Under the pieces are notes generated by a model, which was not told the origin of the DNA, did not search any database, and worked only from the letters and a program-made list of their open reading frames with translations. DNA of 64,000 bases from Crocodylus rhombifer (Eukaryota; Chordata; Crocodylia; Crocodylidae). The DNA lies in assembly GCA_038503035.1 (NCBI GenBank), contig JAVSML010024230.1:285023-349022 (forward strand), given 5' to 3'. The position numbers were made by a program, and so were the translations under genes. Within the stretch, counting starts at the first letter, position 1; each line of letters begins with the position of its first letter. Below are positions 10,149 to 22,510 of this stretch, in pieces.

Positions 10149-11155
10149 GGGCATGTCCACACATGCAAGAATGTGCACTTGCAGCAGCTCAAATAGAAGC
10201 AGTGCAAATTTGAACTGAGGCTTTTTGCTTCAGCACATGGCTTGGATATGCACTTTGTTGTGAAGCAAATTCTGCCATTTGGGCAATAAAAACCTGCCTG
10301 GCTTCTCTAGGAGCTGTAGCCAGGGGGAGCTAGAGCCTAGGGCCAGCACCTGTGCTGTCCCCAGTATAAATAGCTGCCCTGTCTTGGCCCCAGCAGTATA
10401 AAAATCTGCCCTGGAAAGTAGTTCAGGGCTACTAGCTCTCACAAGTTTCTGGGGCCCAGCCAGTTGGTACCTGGGGACATTACCCCTTGTTCCAGCTGCA
10501 CTGCTGAAGCAGCCCTGAGAGTTCCCTGCACCCTCTGCCCACTGCAGCAGTCTGGCAGTGGGTGCTGCTGCCTGGCTGTGACCTGTTGTGCACCTGCCAG
10601 ACCTGGATGGGGACTGCAGAGCCAGTAGAGGCATCTGCTACTCTGGGCCAGCTGCCAATGAACTGTGGCTGCAGGGTGGGCCTCAGTACGGCACTACTGC
10701 CATGTGTGCCCCCTGCCCAGCCATCTTGACAGCTATCACCTGGAAGACGTTCTGGGTGTGGTGGCCTGCTTTGAACTGTCAAAGAATGTCCTTCTGGCTC
10801 CATTTGGCCAGGAGGTAAGCCACAGCCAGCTGGGTCCAAGATGACAGCTCTGAGCAGGCAGGGTCCTGCCACTGGCCTCCCTAGCAGGAATTTTGATGTT
10901 CCCTATTGGAAAAGTGAAAACTCCCTGACAAAATAATTCCAAAGTCACTCTGTAAAATACCCCCAAATCCATGTTCCTCCACAAGTAAAACAAAAGACCA
11001 TTATAAAGAGAGAGACTGAAACTGAGACAGTGATCTGTTGGACAATATTTTATTGATATATCTTACAGAGTTTAAGCAAGTCTTTTATCATAATAATAAA
11101 GTGAACGCTAAATACGTTTCCGGAATTCATAAATACATATTTGCTAACCTCCCAC

Positions 11156-11390
11156 AGGGGTTACTGCCCCCCCAACAGGGGATTCAGCCCCGACACAAGG
11201 GGTACGGACCCCCAACAGGGCTTTTGCACCCACACAAGGGTTACGGACCCCCAACAGGGGATTTGGCCCCCAAACAAGGGGATCAGCCCCCCCAATGGGA
11301 TTCAGCCCCCCCAACAGGGGATTTGGCCCTCACACAAGGGTACAGCCACCCAACAGGGGCCAAACGGCCCCTGCAGGGGCTACCATCCCC
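11156..11390 (+). repeat. Minisatellite, about ten units of 18-21 bp
   Basis: Units alternate between forms like CCCCCAACAGGGGATTTGG and CCCACACAAGGGTTACGGA. Each has a C-run, a short A-rich spacer and a G-run, so each unit can form a small hairpin (CCCC...GGGG). Open frames across it (Gln/Gly/Pro/Thr-rich) result from the repeat. Confidence 0.85.
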
Positions 11391-12394
11391 CCTGCAAAGC
11401 CCACATGCCCCATCATAGCCACCACCTGGCCCCATCCCTCACCAGCTGATGCAGCCCCGCGATGGCTCCCCCACCCAGCCCGAGCCCCCACTCCCCCAAG
11501 CCCCCAATGGCTGCCCCACCCAGCCTCATCCCCAAACTTGCACCACCCCAGGCCCCCATAGCTACTCCCACAACCCCAGGCACCATCATGTAAAAAAAAA
11601 AAAAAACAGGAAAAAAACAAAAAATGGAGGGAACCTCTGCTTACCTTAGAAGCAGGGGTGGCAGGGCTCCAGGCCTTCCAAGCAGACCCCCCCAGGCATC
11701 ACAGGACAGCACGGGGGTAGGAGCGCCTGGGCTGGGGCTGCTGGGGCTGTCACCCTGCCCCGCACTGTGCAGGCAGAACCCCAGTCAGCCAGATGGCAGC
11801 CAGACTGCTGGTAAGTTCTGGGGGGCGTTAAGTTATAGGTGGGGCATGGAGTGGGGGGGGTTGGGGGCTTTGGTGAGGTGGCAGGGGGAGGGGCCTTGAA
11901 GTGGCTGGCAGGGGGAGGGGCCAGCCAGGGCAGGGGTTGGGGGAGCTGGGGGGCTGGCAGGGTCATCAGGGGGTCCCCCCCATGGTCCAGCCCCCCCGAT
12001 CCCTTACTCACTGACACTGGAGTCCTAGTGCTGAACACGCGGCTTGGCCAGCTGTGTGTTTCAGCACCAGGGTGAGGAGTTAATCACAGAGACACTCTGG
12101 AAGACAGAGCATCTCCATGGGAGACTCATCCTCTGGTTTTCTCAGAGCACAGTTCCAGACCGTGCCCTGCTCCACTTTTTTAAACTTTGATTTTTTAGAC
12201 CCCTGGATATCCAGGGGGTCTAATTTTCTCTCTGTGCTGCAAGTTTGCAGTGCAGGAAACATTTTTTCATTTCTGCGTGTGCCTGCTGCCTCACTTCAAA
12301 GGGGTTTGAGGTGGGACAAGAGGCACATGTCCCACCTCACGTGCCTACACAGGGCTCTCCGTACAGCTCCTCACCTGCATCATGGACCAAGATA

Positions 12395-12630
12395 TCCCAC
12401 AACTGATGGAGTTTCTGGTCTGGCTGCGTCTGATGCACAGCTGGGACTGAGAGTCCCAAAACTGATGTGAGCTTAATTGTGAGCTTAACGTATCCCATTC
12501 TTGTATACATGTGAGGCACAACCTGCACAGTATCCCTGTCAGTTGTGGGACTCTCAGTCCAAGCTATATCTAAGGTGTAGCTGGGTCCAAAAGCCCCATC
12601 AATTGTAGGGTCTCTTAGCCTTGGCTGTAT
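12395..12630. repeat. Cluster of inverted and direct copies of a 28-bp motif
   Basis: AGCTGGGACTGAGAGTCCC (about 12434) is the inverted counterpart of GGGACTCTCAGTCCAAGCT (about 12547). A weaker direct copy (AGGGTCTCTTAGCCTTGGCT) is near 12607, and another partial copy is near 12395. The first arm also contains its own stem (GGGACT-GAG-AGTCCC). This looks like the internal part of a transposon and not a gene. Confidence 0.6.
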
Positions 12631-12879
12631 GTGCACCCCCCCCCCCACCACGGCTGGCAGGCCCCTCAGCAAAGGGAGCTCCCAGCCATGGAAACCTGTT
12701 CCTTGCCAGTTCTGGGGAAACCCAGGATCAGGTTCCCCCTGCACTGGCAATATGATGTGATTTGAATCTAATGTCAATACCATGATCATGCATGTGTAGC
12801 ATGGCAGGAGGTGCAATAGTGTGGATCACATATTAGATCCAATTGCACCTTTACCACATTGCACATGTAAAGGAGGCCC

Positions 12880-15796
12880 AAAACAAAATGTGTGTAGCAG
12901 AAAAAGATATGAAAGGGGTAAACCATAGGCTGTCATTATGGAATTAGAGCCAGACTTCAAATAAATATATTGGTATGCACTGCATTTTTCTATGATAGGA
13001 GGTAAGATTAATTTTAACAATGTTAGCAAGCCTTAAAAGAGATTTGGTTCAAGTAGATGATGTTTTAAAACTATATCTGTTTTTCTTTCTTGCTGAGATT
13101 TTAGCATAAATTCACTTTTCAGTGTTTAAAAACATACCTGTTTGTTTCCTAGTGAAGACAAGGGCTTATGTCCATAGCATAAGTGTTCAGATTTTTTAAA
13201 GTGTTCAAGCTCAGAGTAACTCAAATAATTCTGACCCTATTTCATTGAAAACTACTGTGCATTGAACATTTGAATAATTTGAAAATTTGGTCCTTAATAT
13301 CTCCTCTGCTTCTTTTTCATACAGAAAATGAAGAAGGTTGGGTTATGAAAGAAACAAGGGTAAATACCTTTTTCAGGGATACATGATACATGTAGGCTTC
13401 CCCATGGGCTATGGATCCTCTGACACTTTTTGAGCTAGAAACAGTGGCAGCCTTCATAACTGTGAGCTTAATGTATCTCAGAGATTGAAGTTTAAGCATA
13501 AATATTCTCTTTTAAAAAGACAACTCAAAATGTGTTGGAAGGCTCATTCAGCAGGAAAAAAAACTTTAACTGTTATAACCCAAAGGAAGTGTACTTTGAT
13601 TTCCAGATACAACAGGACTTTTCCTACGTGCCAATGAGTGCTACCACTGGAGAAAAGCCACAATGGGCAGGTTTCATTTGGAGACTTGACTTGAAAATAA
13701 TTATAACCCAACCAGTCACTGTGAAAGAATGTAGTGAGTATAGCAATGGATCATGACATAGATTTGGCAGTTAGGTGTAACTGTTCATGTAAATTACCAA
13801 CAGCAAGATTTGTTATCCCATACATTTTGTAGTCTTTCACAGCTCATTAAACCTTCATCATCACTGTTATTCACTAAGTACAAAGGTAGAAGGAGAATAA
13901 CTTAATTAAGCTGGTTAAATCCAATTCTTCTGCAACTGAATCTCTGAATAGTAAAAGTGCTACTTGCAATTCAGTGCATGGAAGAGAAATAAGGAGTCAG
14001 GGCATGTAAAGAATAGGGTAAACATTTATTAAACCTGACCCCAGAATCTTTGTTTCTTTCTATTTTAATGGAGTTAATGGCTTTTTCTCATATATAAGTG
14101 TGTATCAAAACTTTGAATTTAGTGTTTTTTAAATATGCTCTTAAGTGAATATTCATAGCCTTGCTGAATTTCATACTTTTTTTAACAGATGATGATTTTG
14201 GTTGCTATTGTACAAGCTGCCCCATGTCTGTGCTCCTATGGACTCCAACGGACATCAGCAGAGCTAAATAGATTTTAAATAGAAGAATCTGTCAGCTTAA
14301 AGAAGCTTGCAGCATTGGGGCCTGTATTCTGAAATTCTCAGGTGTAAGTTGTACTACAAATCAAATACAACAATGATGTGATTTATTTTTCTTTTTAAAC
14401 AGGGTTAACTTGAGTTTGGAGGATTTATCTTTATAAAATTTGAACTTGGAAAAAAAGCAGCCATTTGAAAATGGGATTCCATTACCTGCTAACTTGTCTC
14501 CATCTTTTCATACCCGTCTCTCTGTCACTTACCTAGCTTCTGTGTAAATTTTCACATGCTGAACCAATGTGCTCTTAAGGTTCACTTGAGGTCCAGCACT
14601 GCTTATTCCTTGGTGCCTCTGGTACATTCTTGAAGAGATTATTTCTGTTAGTCCTGAACAGACATGGGGACCCCACAACCCAACTGCCATAGATACCTGT
14701 AAGCTCCTGCTTCCTCCTCTTGCCCCCTAAACCATAACTCTCAAAGAGCTTAAATACACCCTCACTCAGACCTCGAATCTGGGAAGCTCACTAAATTTGC
14801 AGCTCATTCTTCAGGGTCATACAGTAGTTGAAAGCCAGTATACAGATAGGCTTTGCAAAGGTTCTCTAAACACAGATCCAGGGAAAGCAAAAGCCGTACT
14901 TATTTGTACTTCCCTGCTGTAGCGATCACTAGGTTAAATAAATGACAGTATATAATGAATTAGAAACAATAACAGTAAACCTTTTTTGTGGCGCAGTAGG
15001 AAACCTCTACAGACCCTTTCTCTGGCTGTAACTCACTACTTAGTTGCTCCCTGAGGGACCATCTCCTATTTCCCAACTCCTTCAGCCTTCTGTTAGGGAG
15101 CTTCTCTAAACTGTATGTTTTATCACTACACCTGCCTTGATTTCTTCACCACTCTTAAAAATTCCTTGGACTTAGGTTGCAGTCATCTAGGAAGTCAGGA
15201 TCCTTCTTCTCCAATTGACTAATTCAAGCTCACTGTTGTACTGAAAACAAGCCCTCAGTGAGTTCTTTGACTCACACAAGTTCTGGCTTCAAAATCTGCA
15301 TCAACATCCTGATTATTTTCCCTTCTGTTTGGGGCCTTTCCACTCTAAGTCACTGACCCCTTTTAGAGAACCTGGAGAAAAGTGATTTCCCATAACCTTT
15401 AGCTATCCCACTGCATCAAAATGCTTCCACTTGAATGGGAGCCATTCAGTTTAAAGACTATAATCAATTCTGTTTCACCAATCCTTGGATTTTCAGTAGA
15501 GCACAGAGTTAATGAGAAAAAAAAAACATGTATCTACATACACACAGTGGAGTTTGAAAGCTGACACAGACAAGTCCTGCTACCAAGTTAAAATCAGAAG
15601 TTATCCATATCCCTTCAAAATCTTCCCATGTGTTTTAACAAAAAACATCCATTCTTATATTACTCATTCTTGTGAAATGAGTAACTGAGAAGTAGCTGTT
15701 TTAACAAAGTCCTTCTTGCTGAATTTCCCAGTCCATTCAGATTAAAATATTCCATGGAGTCCATTTTATGTCTAAAGATTTTGTCTAGAACACACA
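12880..15796. other. Long AT-rich stretch without genes
   Basis: This 2.9-kb stretch has no recognisable protein, RNA gene or repeat. The short open frames at 13317-13499 and 13532-13756 resemble no family I know and have no supporting context. Confidence 0.55.
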
Positions 15797-16034
15797 GGGA
15801 ACACCTACATGTGTGCCTGACTGCACACTTGTTACTGCTAAAGCAAGTACTAAAAGACTGTGCAGTAACAGCTGTTACTGCATAGTCCCAGCAGAACATG
15901 GGTTGTTTCTGACCTGACTGCACAGTAGCATCAGCATCACAGTCCATGCCCACTGACACTAAGTCTCCATAATGATGAGCTACATCACTATAGCTCATTG
16001 ATACGGTGATGTAGCATCTTGTGTAGGCACGCCC
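15797..16034. mobile_element. Harbinger-like MITE, 238 bp, with ACA target duplication
   Basis: The left end reads GGGAACACCTACATGTGTGCC. The reverse complement of the right end reads GGGCGTGCCTACACAAGATGC. ACA sits directly outside both ends (15794-15796 and 16035-16037). Inside are partly inverted segments such as GCAGTAACAGCTGTTACTGC near 15861, a 20-bp perfect palindrome. It is non-coding. Confidence 0.65.
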
Positions 16035-16313
16035 ACACTTCCTACTTGGTTTCTCAGCAGGTCAGGCTTCCAAGGTTTGTGGCAGTGAGGAACCCAAACG
16101 TGTGCCCTGCCCCTAGGCGAATGATCCCTCAATTCCAGAATTTTCCCCTGTCCACCTTGATAGGTAGGCACTGATAATTTTGCATAACATTTTAAAAAGA
16201 AAAAAAAATAACTTGGGCTCCAAATTTTCTTGGAAAAAAGCTATAGGTGACTTAATGACTTAAATGCCTCTTTACTAGATATTATGTGTAGTGTGTGTTT
16301 CATACTCCTGCAG

Positions 16314-16425
16314 CAGTGTGTGTGTGTGTGTCTGCAGGTGAGTGCACACACACACGTCTCTGTCACAATAGAATATTTTTTCAAGGGGTTTTGTGTTTTT
16401 TTTTTTTTTTTTTCTTTTTTTTAGA
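16314..16425. repeat. (TG)n / (CA)n microsatellites and a long T tract
   Basis: A TG run at about 16315-16331 is followed by a CA run at about 16353-16364 and a nearly pure T tract at about 16396-16422. Confidence 0.85.
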
Positions 16426-16869
16426 GTTTCAGTTCTTGAAAAAAAGCAGGACATTGGTGGCACTGCCCTGCATTTTGGTACTATAGCTTTAAGGCTAATG
16501 ATAAATCCACTTTTTTCTTCGCTCAAATCATAATGTTTTTCCATGTGAAAATATTCTTGTTTCTCAATCTACTTTATATAGTGTATTGTTTGCATAATTA
16601 ATATAATTACCTCTAATTATGTAATTACTATAAATACCTGTAATTGACAATACTAATGAGTAATTATATAATTCTGTCATTTACTTGCATAAAAATCCCC
16701 ATGAAACTTAGTGGGGAAAAATAAATGAAGCATGTCCCACAATTTTAAAACTTACTGCACGTACCAGATTCTGCAGAACTTATTCATAGATTCATTGATT
16801 ATAGAATCAGAAGGGACCCAATGGATCATTGTCTGATCCCCCTACCCCTGGCAGGAAAGAGGACCGAGG

Positions 16870-18960
16870 TCAGATGACCCTAGCCAGGTGATTGTCAAGC
16901 TTCCTCCTGAAGACCTCCAAAGTAGGTGATAGAACTGCCTTTCTTGGAAACCCATTCCAAAGTCTGGCCACCCCTATTGTAAAAAAATTCTTCCTAATGT
17001 CTAACTTAAATCTACTCTCTACTAGTTTGCACCCATTATTCCTAATTACTCCCTGGGGCGCTCTGGTAAACAGCACATCCCCAATTCCCTGCTGTCCTCC
17101 CCTGATTAATTTACAAGTTGCTACAAGGTCACCCCTCAGCCATTTTTGTATAGGCTGAAGAGATCCAGATCTCTCAACCTCTCCTTGTAGGGCCTTTCAC
17201 GGAGACCACTAATCATGTGAGTGGCCCTCCTCTGAACCCTCTCCAGATCCTTGGTGTCCCTCTTGAAGTGCAGTGCCCAAAACTGAACACAGTACTCCAA
17301 CTGTGGCCTGACCAAAGCCACATAGAGGGGGAGCATCACCTCCCTTGATCTGTTGGTCATGCATCTGCTAATACATGACAAGGTGTGATTGGCTTTGTTG
17401 GTGGCCTCGTTACACTGCTGGCTCTTGTTCATCTTGGAGTCAACTATGACTCCAAGATCTCGCTCAGCCTCTGAGCTGCTGAGGAGGACATCCCCCAACC
17501 TGTAGGTGTGTTGAGATTCCTCCTTCCTAGGTGGAGTACCTTACTGTCCTGGGACGCAAAGGTACTTCCCGGCAACTCCCGAGCTGGGGAATGGAGGACG
17601 GGAGGCGAAACCTGCACGGCTCGTCAGCTGCTTGTTTATTCAGCTGCGGCCAGCCAGTGACGCAAGCGCGGAGTGCCGGCCGGCACGAATAAAAATAGCA
17701 GCGCACGCTGTGGGAGTGGGCGAGAAGGAGGAGATGCTGCACCCGATGCCCTCACCCCTCAGACAGGCAGGAGCATCAGGGCACGAGGGGAGAAACACCC
17801 AGGACTGGTGTGAGAAGAGACAGGGATGCCGCTTGAGCAACGTTGTCGGCGCGACTGTCAGGAAGATCCGGGATTGCCCCTGTGATACCACAAAGGATAT
17901 CCCAGACAAAGTCAGCCAGAGGAGGAGAGACTACGGGGAAGCCCAGAGAGAGGTGCCTCCAGAGGATACGCCGCCGCTGGACTGTGAGGTGCCGGGGAAT
18001 GGGCAAAGATTGAGTGCCTAGGCACGAAGCAGCCAGGACTACAGTACAGCGTGGGGGGGGCAATTAAAGGGGCGGTACACCCACAGCTTGTGTTGAGGGT
18101 TTTTTTTGGTATTTCACATTAAGTTTGTCTTTTCCCCGAGTTCTAGGGGAGACCGGAGGGCATTAGCCCCATAGTAGGCATAGCTTCAGTTAAAGGGAGG
18201 GAAGCTGGCATTCCATTTGAGTAATAATACAAAAAGCGAGACACTTACAGCTTGGCAACACTGTAAGGAGGTGTGAGGCCGGGGTGTAGGGGTGGTGGAT
18301 CCCCGAGAGTGACTGCCGGGAGAACCCTGGGCTACGGGCATGCATGATGACTGACCCCAAACACTGATACCATCAAGTCATGGCAGGCGGGAACAGGGTC
18401 AAGGAGTTGGGCGAGAACATCTGCCCTGGCAAAGGCGGGAATGCCGGCAAGGAACAGCACCAATCACCCGGGGAAGAGCAGCCCACAAACGGCTAGTTGT
18501 GTCCCAGCAGCAACACTTACATTTATCTTTATTAAAATCCTATTACGTTCTTCCCATTGATTTAACCTGTCCAGGTCAGCCTGTAACTGCTCCCTGCCCT
18601 CTGGTGTATTCACTTTGCTCCATAATTTGGTATCATCTACAAACTTGGAGAGGGTGCTCACCACACCCTCATCCAAATCACTCATGAAGATATTAAATAA
18701 CACCAGCCCAAGGACCAAACCCTATGGGACCCCACTGCCCACCTGCTTCCGGGTCAAGAATGACCCATGAATCACCACCCTCTGGGTGAGGTCCTTAAGC
18801 CAGTTAGCCACCCACCTGACTGTGTAGGCATCCATGCCACAGCCCATTAGCTTCCGTATGTGAATAGGATGTGAAACTATGTCAAAGGCCTTCCTAAAAT
18901 CCAGGTAGATGATGTTGGCCTTTGCTCCTGTGTCAAGGCAATGTGTGACCTGGTCATAAA
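16870..18960 (-). pseudogene. CR1 ORF2 remnant interrupted by the solo LTR
   Basis: Segments in order on the minus strand: [53 protein letters not shown], the LTR insertion, then [72 protein letters not shown] and FKLDIRKNFFTIG. These are the RT palm and thumb and the C-terminal region of CR1. Several frame changes and the LTR insertion destroy it. Confidence 0.9.
17545..18515. mobile_element. Solo LTR, 971 bp, flanked by a perfect CTTAC duplication
   Basis: It begins TGTCCTGGGACG and ends CAGCAGCAACA, the TG...CA ends of an LTR. The 5-bp word CTTAC occurs immediately before (17540-17544) and after (18516-18520), and joining the flanks restores continuous CR1 sequence. The interior is GC-rich with many CpG, unlike its surroundings. 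It has a TATA-like GAATAAAAATAG near 17687 and ATTAAA near 18063. No gag or pol similarity is seen, so it is most likely a solo LTR left by recombination; a short non-autonomous element is the alternative. The family and orientation were not determined. Confidence 0.85.
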
Positions 18961-18975
18961 AGGCTATAAAGTTTT

Positions 18976-20579
18976 TTCCTCTCAGTGCTATTTACTGGGC
19001 TCCCCCTCCAAGTTTGTTAGAGGAGTTCCTGCTCTGAAATCCCTTCATGGTCTCTGTAGGGAAAGGCAGACAGCTATTATTTTCACTTCAATTTTCTTTC
19101 TAACATGTCTTTTAAAAATCATAATTCTCATTACTGAGATTCTTGTTTTCTGTGTAAAAAATTAGTCAACCTTAGGCATATGTCTCTCTATCTTTGGTAT
19201 TATGGTGGTTTTGGATCCACTCAAAATATTTTGGTTTTAACAGGACAAATGAGAAGCCCTTTTTTTTTTGATCTTGGGTCAGAAGCTATATTTGGTTCAA
19301 CCTGAAATGAAACTGTTTGTTTTCAGGGTTGGTTTGTTTTTGGGTTTTATTTACAAAATAAATGCCAAGGAAACAAAAGGCAAGATCCAAGTTCTAAGTC
19401 CAGAACTTTGGATAGAATAATGCAAAAATACAGACTGGGGAATGATCGACTAGGCTGCAGTACAGCAATGAAGGGCCTACAGGTTACAGTGGACCATTTG
19501 CTAATTATGAGCCAAAATATGGTCATTTTGCAAAATAGACAACAGCATATTGTATTATATTAAAAGTAGTGTCTCTTGCAAATCAGGGCCTTTGATTATT
19601 TTGCTCTATTTTGACACTGTTGTGACCTTACCTGGAATACTGTATCCAGTTTTGATTTAATCCATAGAAAAGAATATTGAGTGGGGATTTGGTTGGTGGC
19701 AGTCCCTCAGTACAAGGATGACAGTTTTCTAGTGCATAGGGAATTCACTGGTGAGTCCAGAGATGGCTGGAGAAGCTGTTCTGACATCTGCATGTTTAGC
19801 TGCAGACACAGCAAAGAGAAAGAAGCACCCTGGTGGTGTTGGGCCACAGCTCTTTATCTTCGTCTCATCTATACACCTACATAGTGAAAAGAGTTTTTTT
19901 CAAAATGGTCAATGCCTTGTCATATGTCACAAAGCCATTAGGGATGATTCAGTGCTTGAGTCTCCTAGGCATTTGTGTTAATATTGCATTTCTTCAGATT
20001 AGTATTCAAAGTTTGTTTGAATCTTTTTTTTTTCCCCCACCTCTAGATAGGTGACCATTGGCAAGCTGGAAGTTTAGGAGCTGTTCTGGGAGATGGCTGT
20101 CAGGCATCCTTATGACATGTCCTGTTCAATAGAGCTAGTGCCGTATAAACATGGCTTTAATGCTAGTGTTCTTTGCTTGAGCCAGAACAATGGCATGCAT
20201 TCTTCTGTCCTTCAAATTGATATGTAGAATTTTTGAAAGACATAATTGATTGTAACATTCCAAGATGTTTCCAATATGTTTTCCAAGTTTCATACACATA
20301 CAACAGAGTAGGGATGACAACAACCTGATAGAAGAGAAGTTTGGTTGGGCCCTGATGCCATGAACACCAAACACCCACTTTCATAGATGCCCAAAGGCAG
20401 AACTGGCAGATATTATTCAATGTTGAATATCTTAACTTATGCTTACTTTTTGGGAAAGATAACTACCTAGGGAAATGTTCAACATTATCCAAGGACTATC
20501 CCCCAATTTTAATGCATGAGGGAGCAGTTGGTTAGTTTGGGATAAGTTAGTTAAGTATCTTCATTTTTGCTGACAATGT
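18976..20579. other. Unique-looking DNA with an ancient CR1/L3 scrap
   Basis: At about 19620-19680 the sequence CTGGAATACTGTATCCAG translates to LEYCIQ, the conserved LEYC(V/I)QFW block of CR1/L3 reverse transcriptases; the surroundings are unreadable. T-rich tracts lie at 19260-19269 and 20023-20033. Nothing else is recognised. Confidence 0.5.
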
Positions 20580-20887
20580 TCGAAATGTGAAGGGTGATTA
20601 TAGAGGATGGAGAGGAACTTTTCTCTGGACAGGACCAGGAGCAATGTACTCAAAGCTCAGCAGAGGTAATTTAGGTTAGAGATTAGGAAGAACTTTGAAG
20701 CCACATCCATATGAGTGCAGACATGCAGTATGTGGCAGGTTTGCAGTGCCACACACTGCACATGCAGGCATCTCCCATGGTGGCACCTTGCACTGTGTGT
20801 GTGGTTTTGGAGGGGACGCAGGGGTTGATCCCAGGAGATCCCAGGGTCAAAAAAAACCCACACCAAAAAAAAAGTGGGGTGACATAC

Positions 20888-21035
20888 TGTCCCAGCTGCC
20901 TGAAGCAGGTTTGATTGGGATTGAGAGAGTGGTCAGGGTAAAAAAGTAAGAAAGTTTATTTATCTAACAAACATGTAATTATGCAAAGCTTAACAGCACA
21001 AGAAAGACAGACAGTAAATCTCCGAGTCGGCAACT
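20888..21035 (-). repeat. 3' LTR end (R/U5) of ERV copy 2
   Basis: GTCCCAGCTGCCTGAAGC and the following 145 bp match the right-hand LTR (CTCCCAGCTGCCTGCAG at 24139 onward). Shared blocks include AACAAACATGTAATTA and GAGTCGGCAACTT. Similarity stops at about 21035, so the U3 portion is deleted or replaced. TTTATT on the plus strand is an AATAAA signal on the minus strand. Confidence 0.75.
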
Positions 21036-21279
21036 TCCAGTATGGATCATCTGAACGTGTTTCCAGGGGATGCTCTTCAGGGTCAGGCCACTCCTTGAGG
21101 TCTTCAGAAGAAAGTTCATTAATATCTGGGTACTAAGAGGGATAGTAGACACGCCCTACCCAGAAAACACAATAAGGCATTAAAAAAAAGAGCACAGGTA
21201 TAACAGTCCACCATTTCATGGTGCCAGTCAATTCAGACCAGTGACGGAGCAGGACTCATCTTCAGTGGCAGGCTTGATT

Positions 21280-22050
21280 AGGAATGGTTATGGCTGCATT
21301 TGTGGACAAATCCAGTCTGTAGGAACAAGACAATAAGAAGCTTGGCTCCCATTAGATTAATCTAACTTACATACTCACCAAATATTATGCACACCTTTTA
21401 CCAGTAAGGTTCCCTGTCTTTTATCTCTCTGAGGATGTTTCACTAGCACCTGATCCCCTGCCTGGAGCTTTCCTGGGTCACCACCCCTAGGTTGCTGTAC
21501 TGCTAGCTCCCGGGGGCCACCCAATCCAAAGCTCTGTTGCATAGGGCTACCTCCCGGATGAGATCAGTTTTTGGCCCAATTGATAGCTTGATCCAGGTGC
21601 AAGTCCCAGTCTTTGAGAGCCGGGCCAATGGCCAACCGCAAATTGCATTTGAGGATACCATTGGCTTGCTCTACCAATCCATTAGACTGTGGATGGTAAG
21701 GGATGTGATACGTTCATAACATGCTATGTTTCGCAGGCCAGTCATATACAAGATGATTGCGGAAATGAGGGCCATTATTACTCTGTAATTCAATGGGTGG
21801 TATATATACAGCTACCAAAGTTTCTAGTGCTGCACAAGTGTCCTGGGCAGTAGCTTTCACTGAGGTGTGGGTGAATGTTATTCCTCATGATAACTTCTAC
21901 AGCTACAAACACGTACTGTTTCCACATGTTTTTGATATTAACGGATCCCATCCATGCAGGCCTATAACACTGGATGTCTTCTGTTAAGGTAGGTAGAGTC
22001 AGGACAGCAGCTGTCAGGGGGTCAGTATTAGTATTCAAAGCTCAAAAGTC
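21280..22050 (-). pseudogene. pol remnant: RT stub joined directly to integrase
   Basis: On the minus strand the early RT palm segment (LPTLTEDIQCY, then WMGSVNIKNM) passes at about 21925-21935 straight into integrase core sequence (KQYVFVAVEV). The provirus at 32400-41305 has about 1.9 kb of RT and RNase H between these points. The core then continues toward SNGLVEQANGILK (about 21680-21640), which keeps the catalytic Glu, and ends near 21330. The cause is a single internal deletion. Confidence 0.75.
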
Positions 22051-22510
22051 AATACTCATCCACTACACCCATTTGACTTACACACTGGCCACAGTGGATT
22101 GTTATATGGAGAGTGGGTTTGGATAACAGTTCCATCTTCTAACTGCTGGCTTATAATACACTGGATAGGTTTTGTGGCCTCAGGCTTAGTTCATTACTGA
22201 GGCCAGTATACTCATTTCATGGGAGGTAGGGTCAATGGGGTTATGCTACATTGAGCTACAGCCATCATAGCCATTTCTTTTGGTTCTTGGTGAGACACTG
22301 CACACCCAAACTGCCAGTTTTCTTGCTCAAAGGCAAACTGCTGTCCTTTAGTAGATTTAGCCCCAGTAAACTTGGTCCCTCTTTAAGTATTACTGCTGCC
22401 GCTGTTACCTTAGAGCCATTAGGTAACACGAAGATTGCTTGAACCAGATGTCCTGGTTGTCTAGTGCCTCTGACTCTAATCGTTTGATAAGGGGTTCCTT
22501 TTTCTTCTTT

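Larger units (their letters stand above)
10149..12879. mobile_element. Probable 2.7-kb Harbinger-like element of GC-rich content
   Basis: The left end reads GGGCATGTCCACACATGC. The reverse complement of the right end reads GGGCCTCCTTTACATGTGC. AAA lies directly outside both ends (10146-10148 and 12880-12882), consistent with a 3-bp target duplication. The interior is much richer in GC than the flanks and holds a minisatellite (11156-11390), C-rich low-complexity sequence to about 11580, an A-run at 11592-11606 and inverted motifs near 12434-12566. I could not recognise a transposase in any frame, so the large open frames here are probably composition artefacts. The terminal repeats are imperfect, so the boundaries are tentative. 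Confidence 0.45.
16780..18975 (-). mobile_element. CR1 LINE on the minus strand, 5'-truncated, split by an LTR
   Basis: Read on the minus strand, it begins inside the reverse transcriptase (FYDQVTHCL, about 18960), passes the catalytic box FVDD (about 18640) and ends with a CR1 tail near 16780 (ATTCTATAATCAATGAATC on the minus strand). The LTR at 17545-18515 interrupts it, and the CR1 text resumes on both sides. Endonuclease and ORF1 are absent, the usual 5' truncation of CR1 copies. Confidence 0.92.

Noticed and set aside
11141..11561. CRISPR-like spaced repeats and Gln/Pro/Thr-rich open frames
   Set aside because: Units are directly adjacent with no unique spacers, no cas genes are present and the DNA is vertebrate; it is a minisatellite.
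12337..12816. 159-codon minus-strand frame with repeated short words
   Set aside because: The repeated words come from inverted and direct DNA motifs, and the frame has no known domain.
17632..18063. Open frames in the GC-rich block, first considered as a host exon near a CpG island
   Set aside because: The block has TG...CA ends and a CTTAC target duplication inside a CR1, so it is an LTR; the frames have no known domain.
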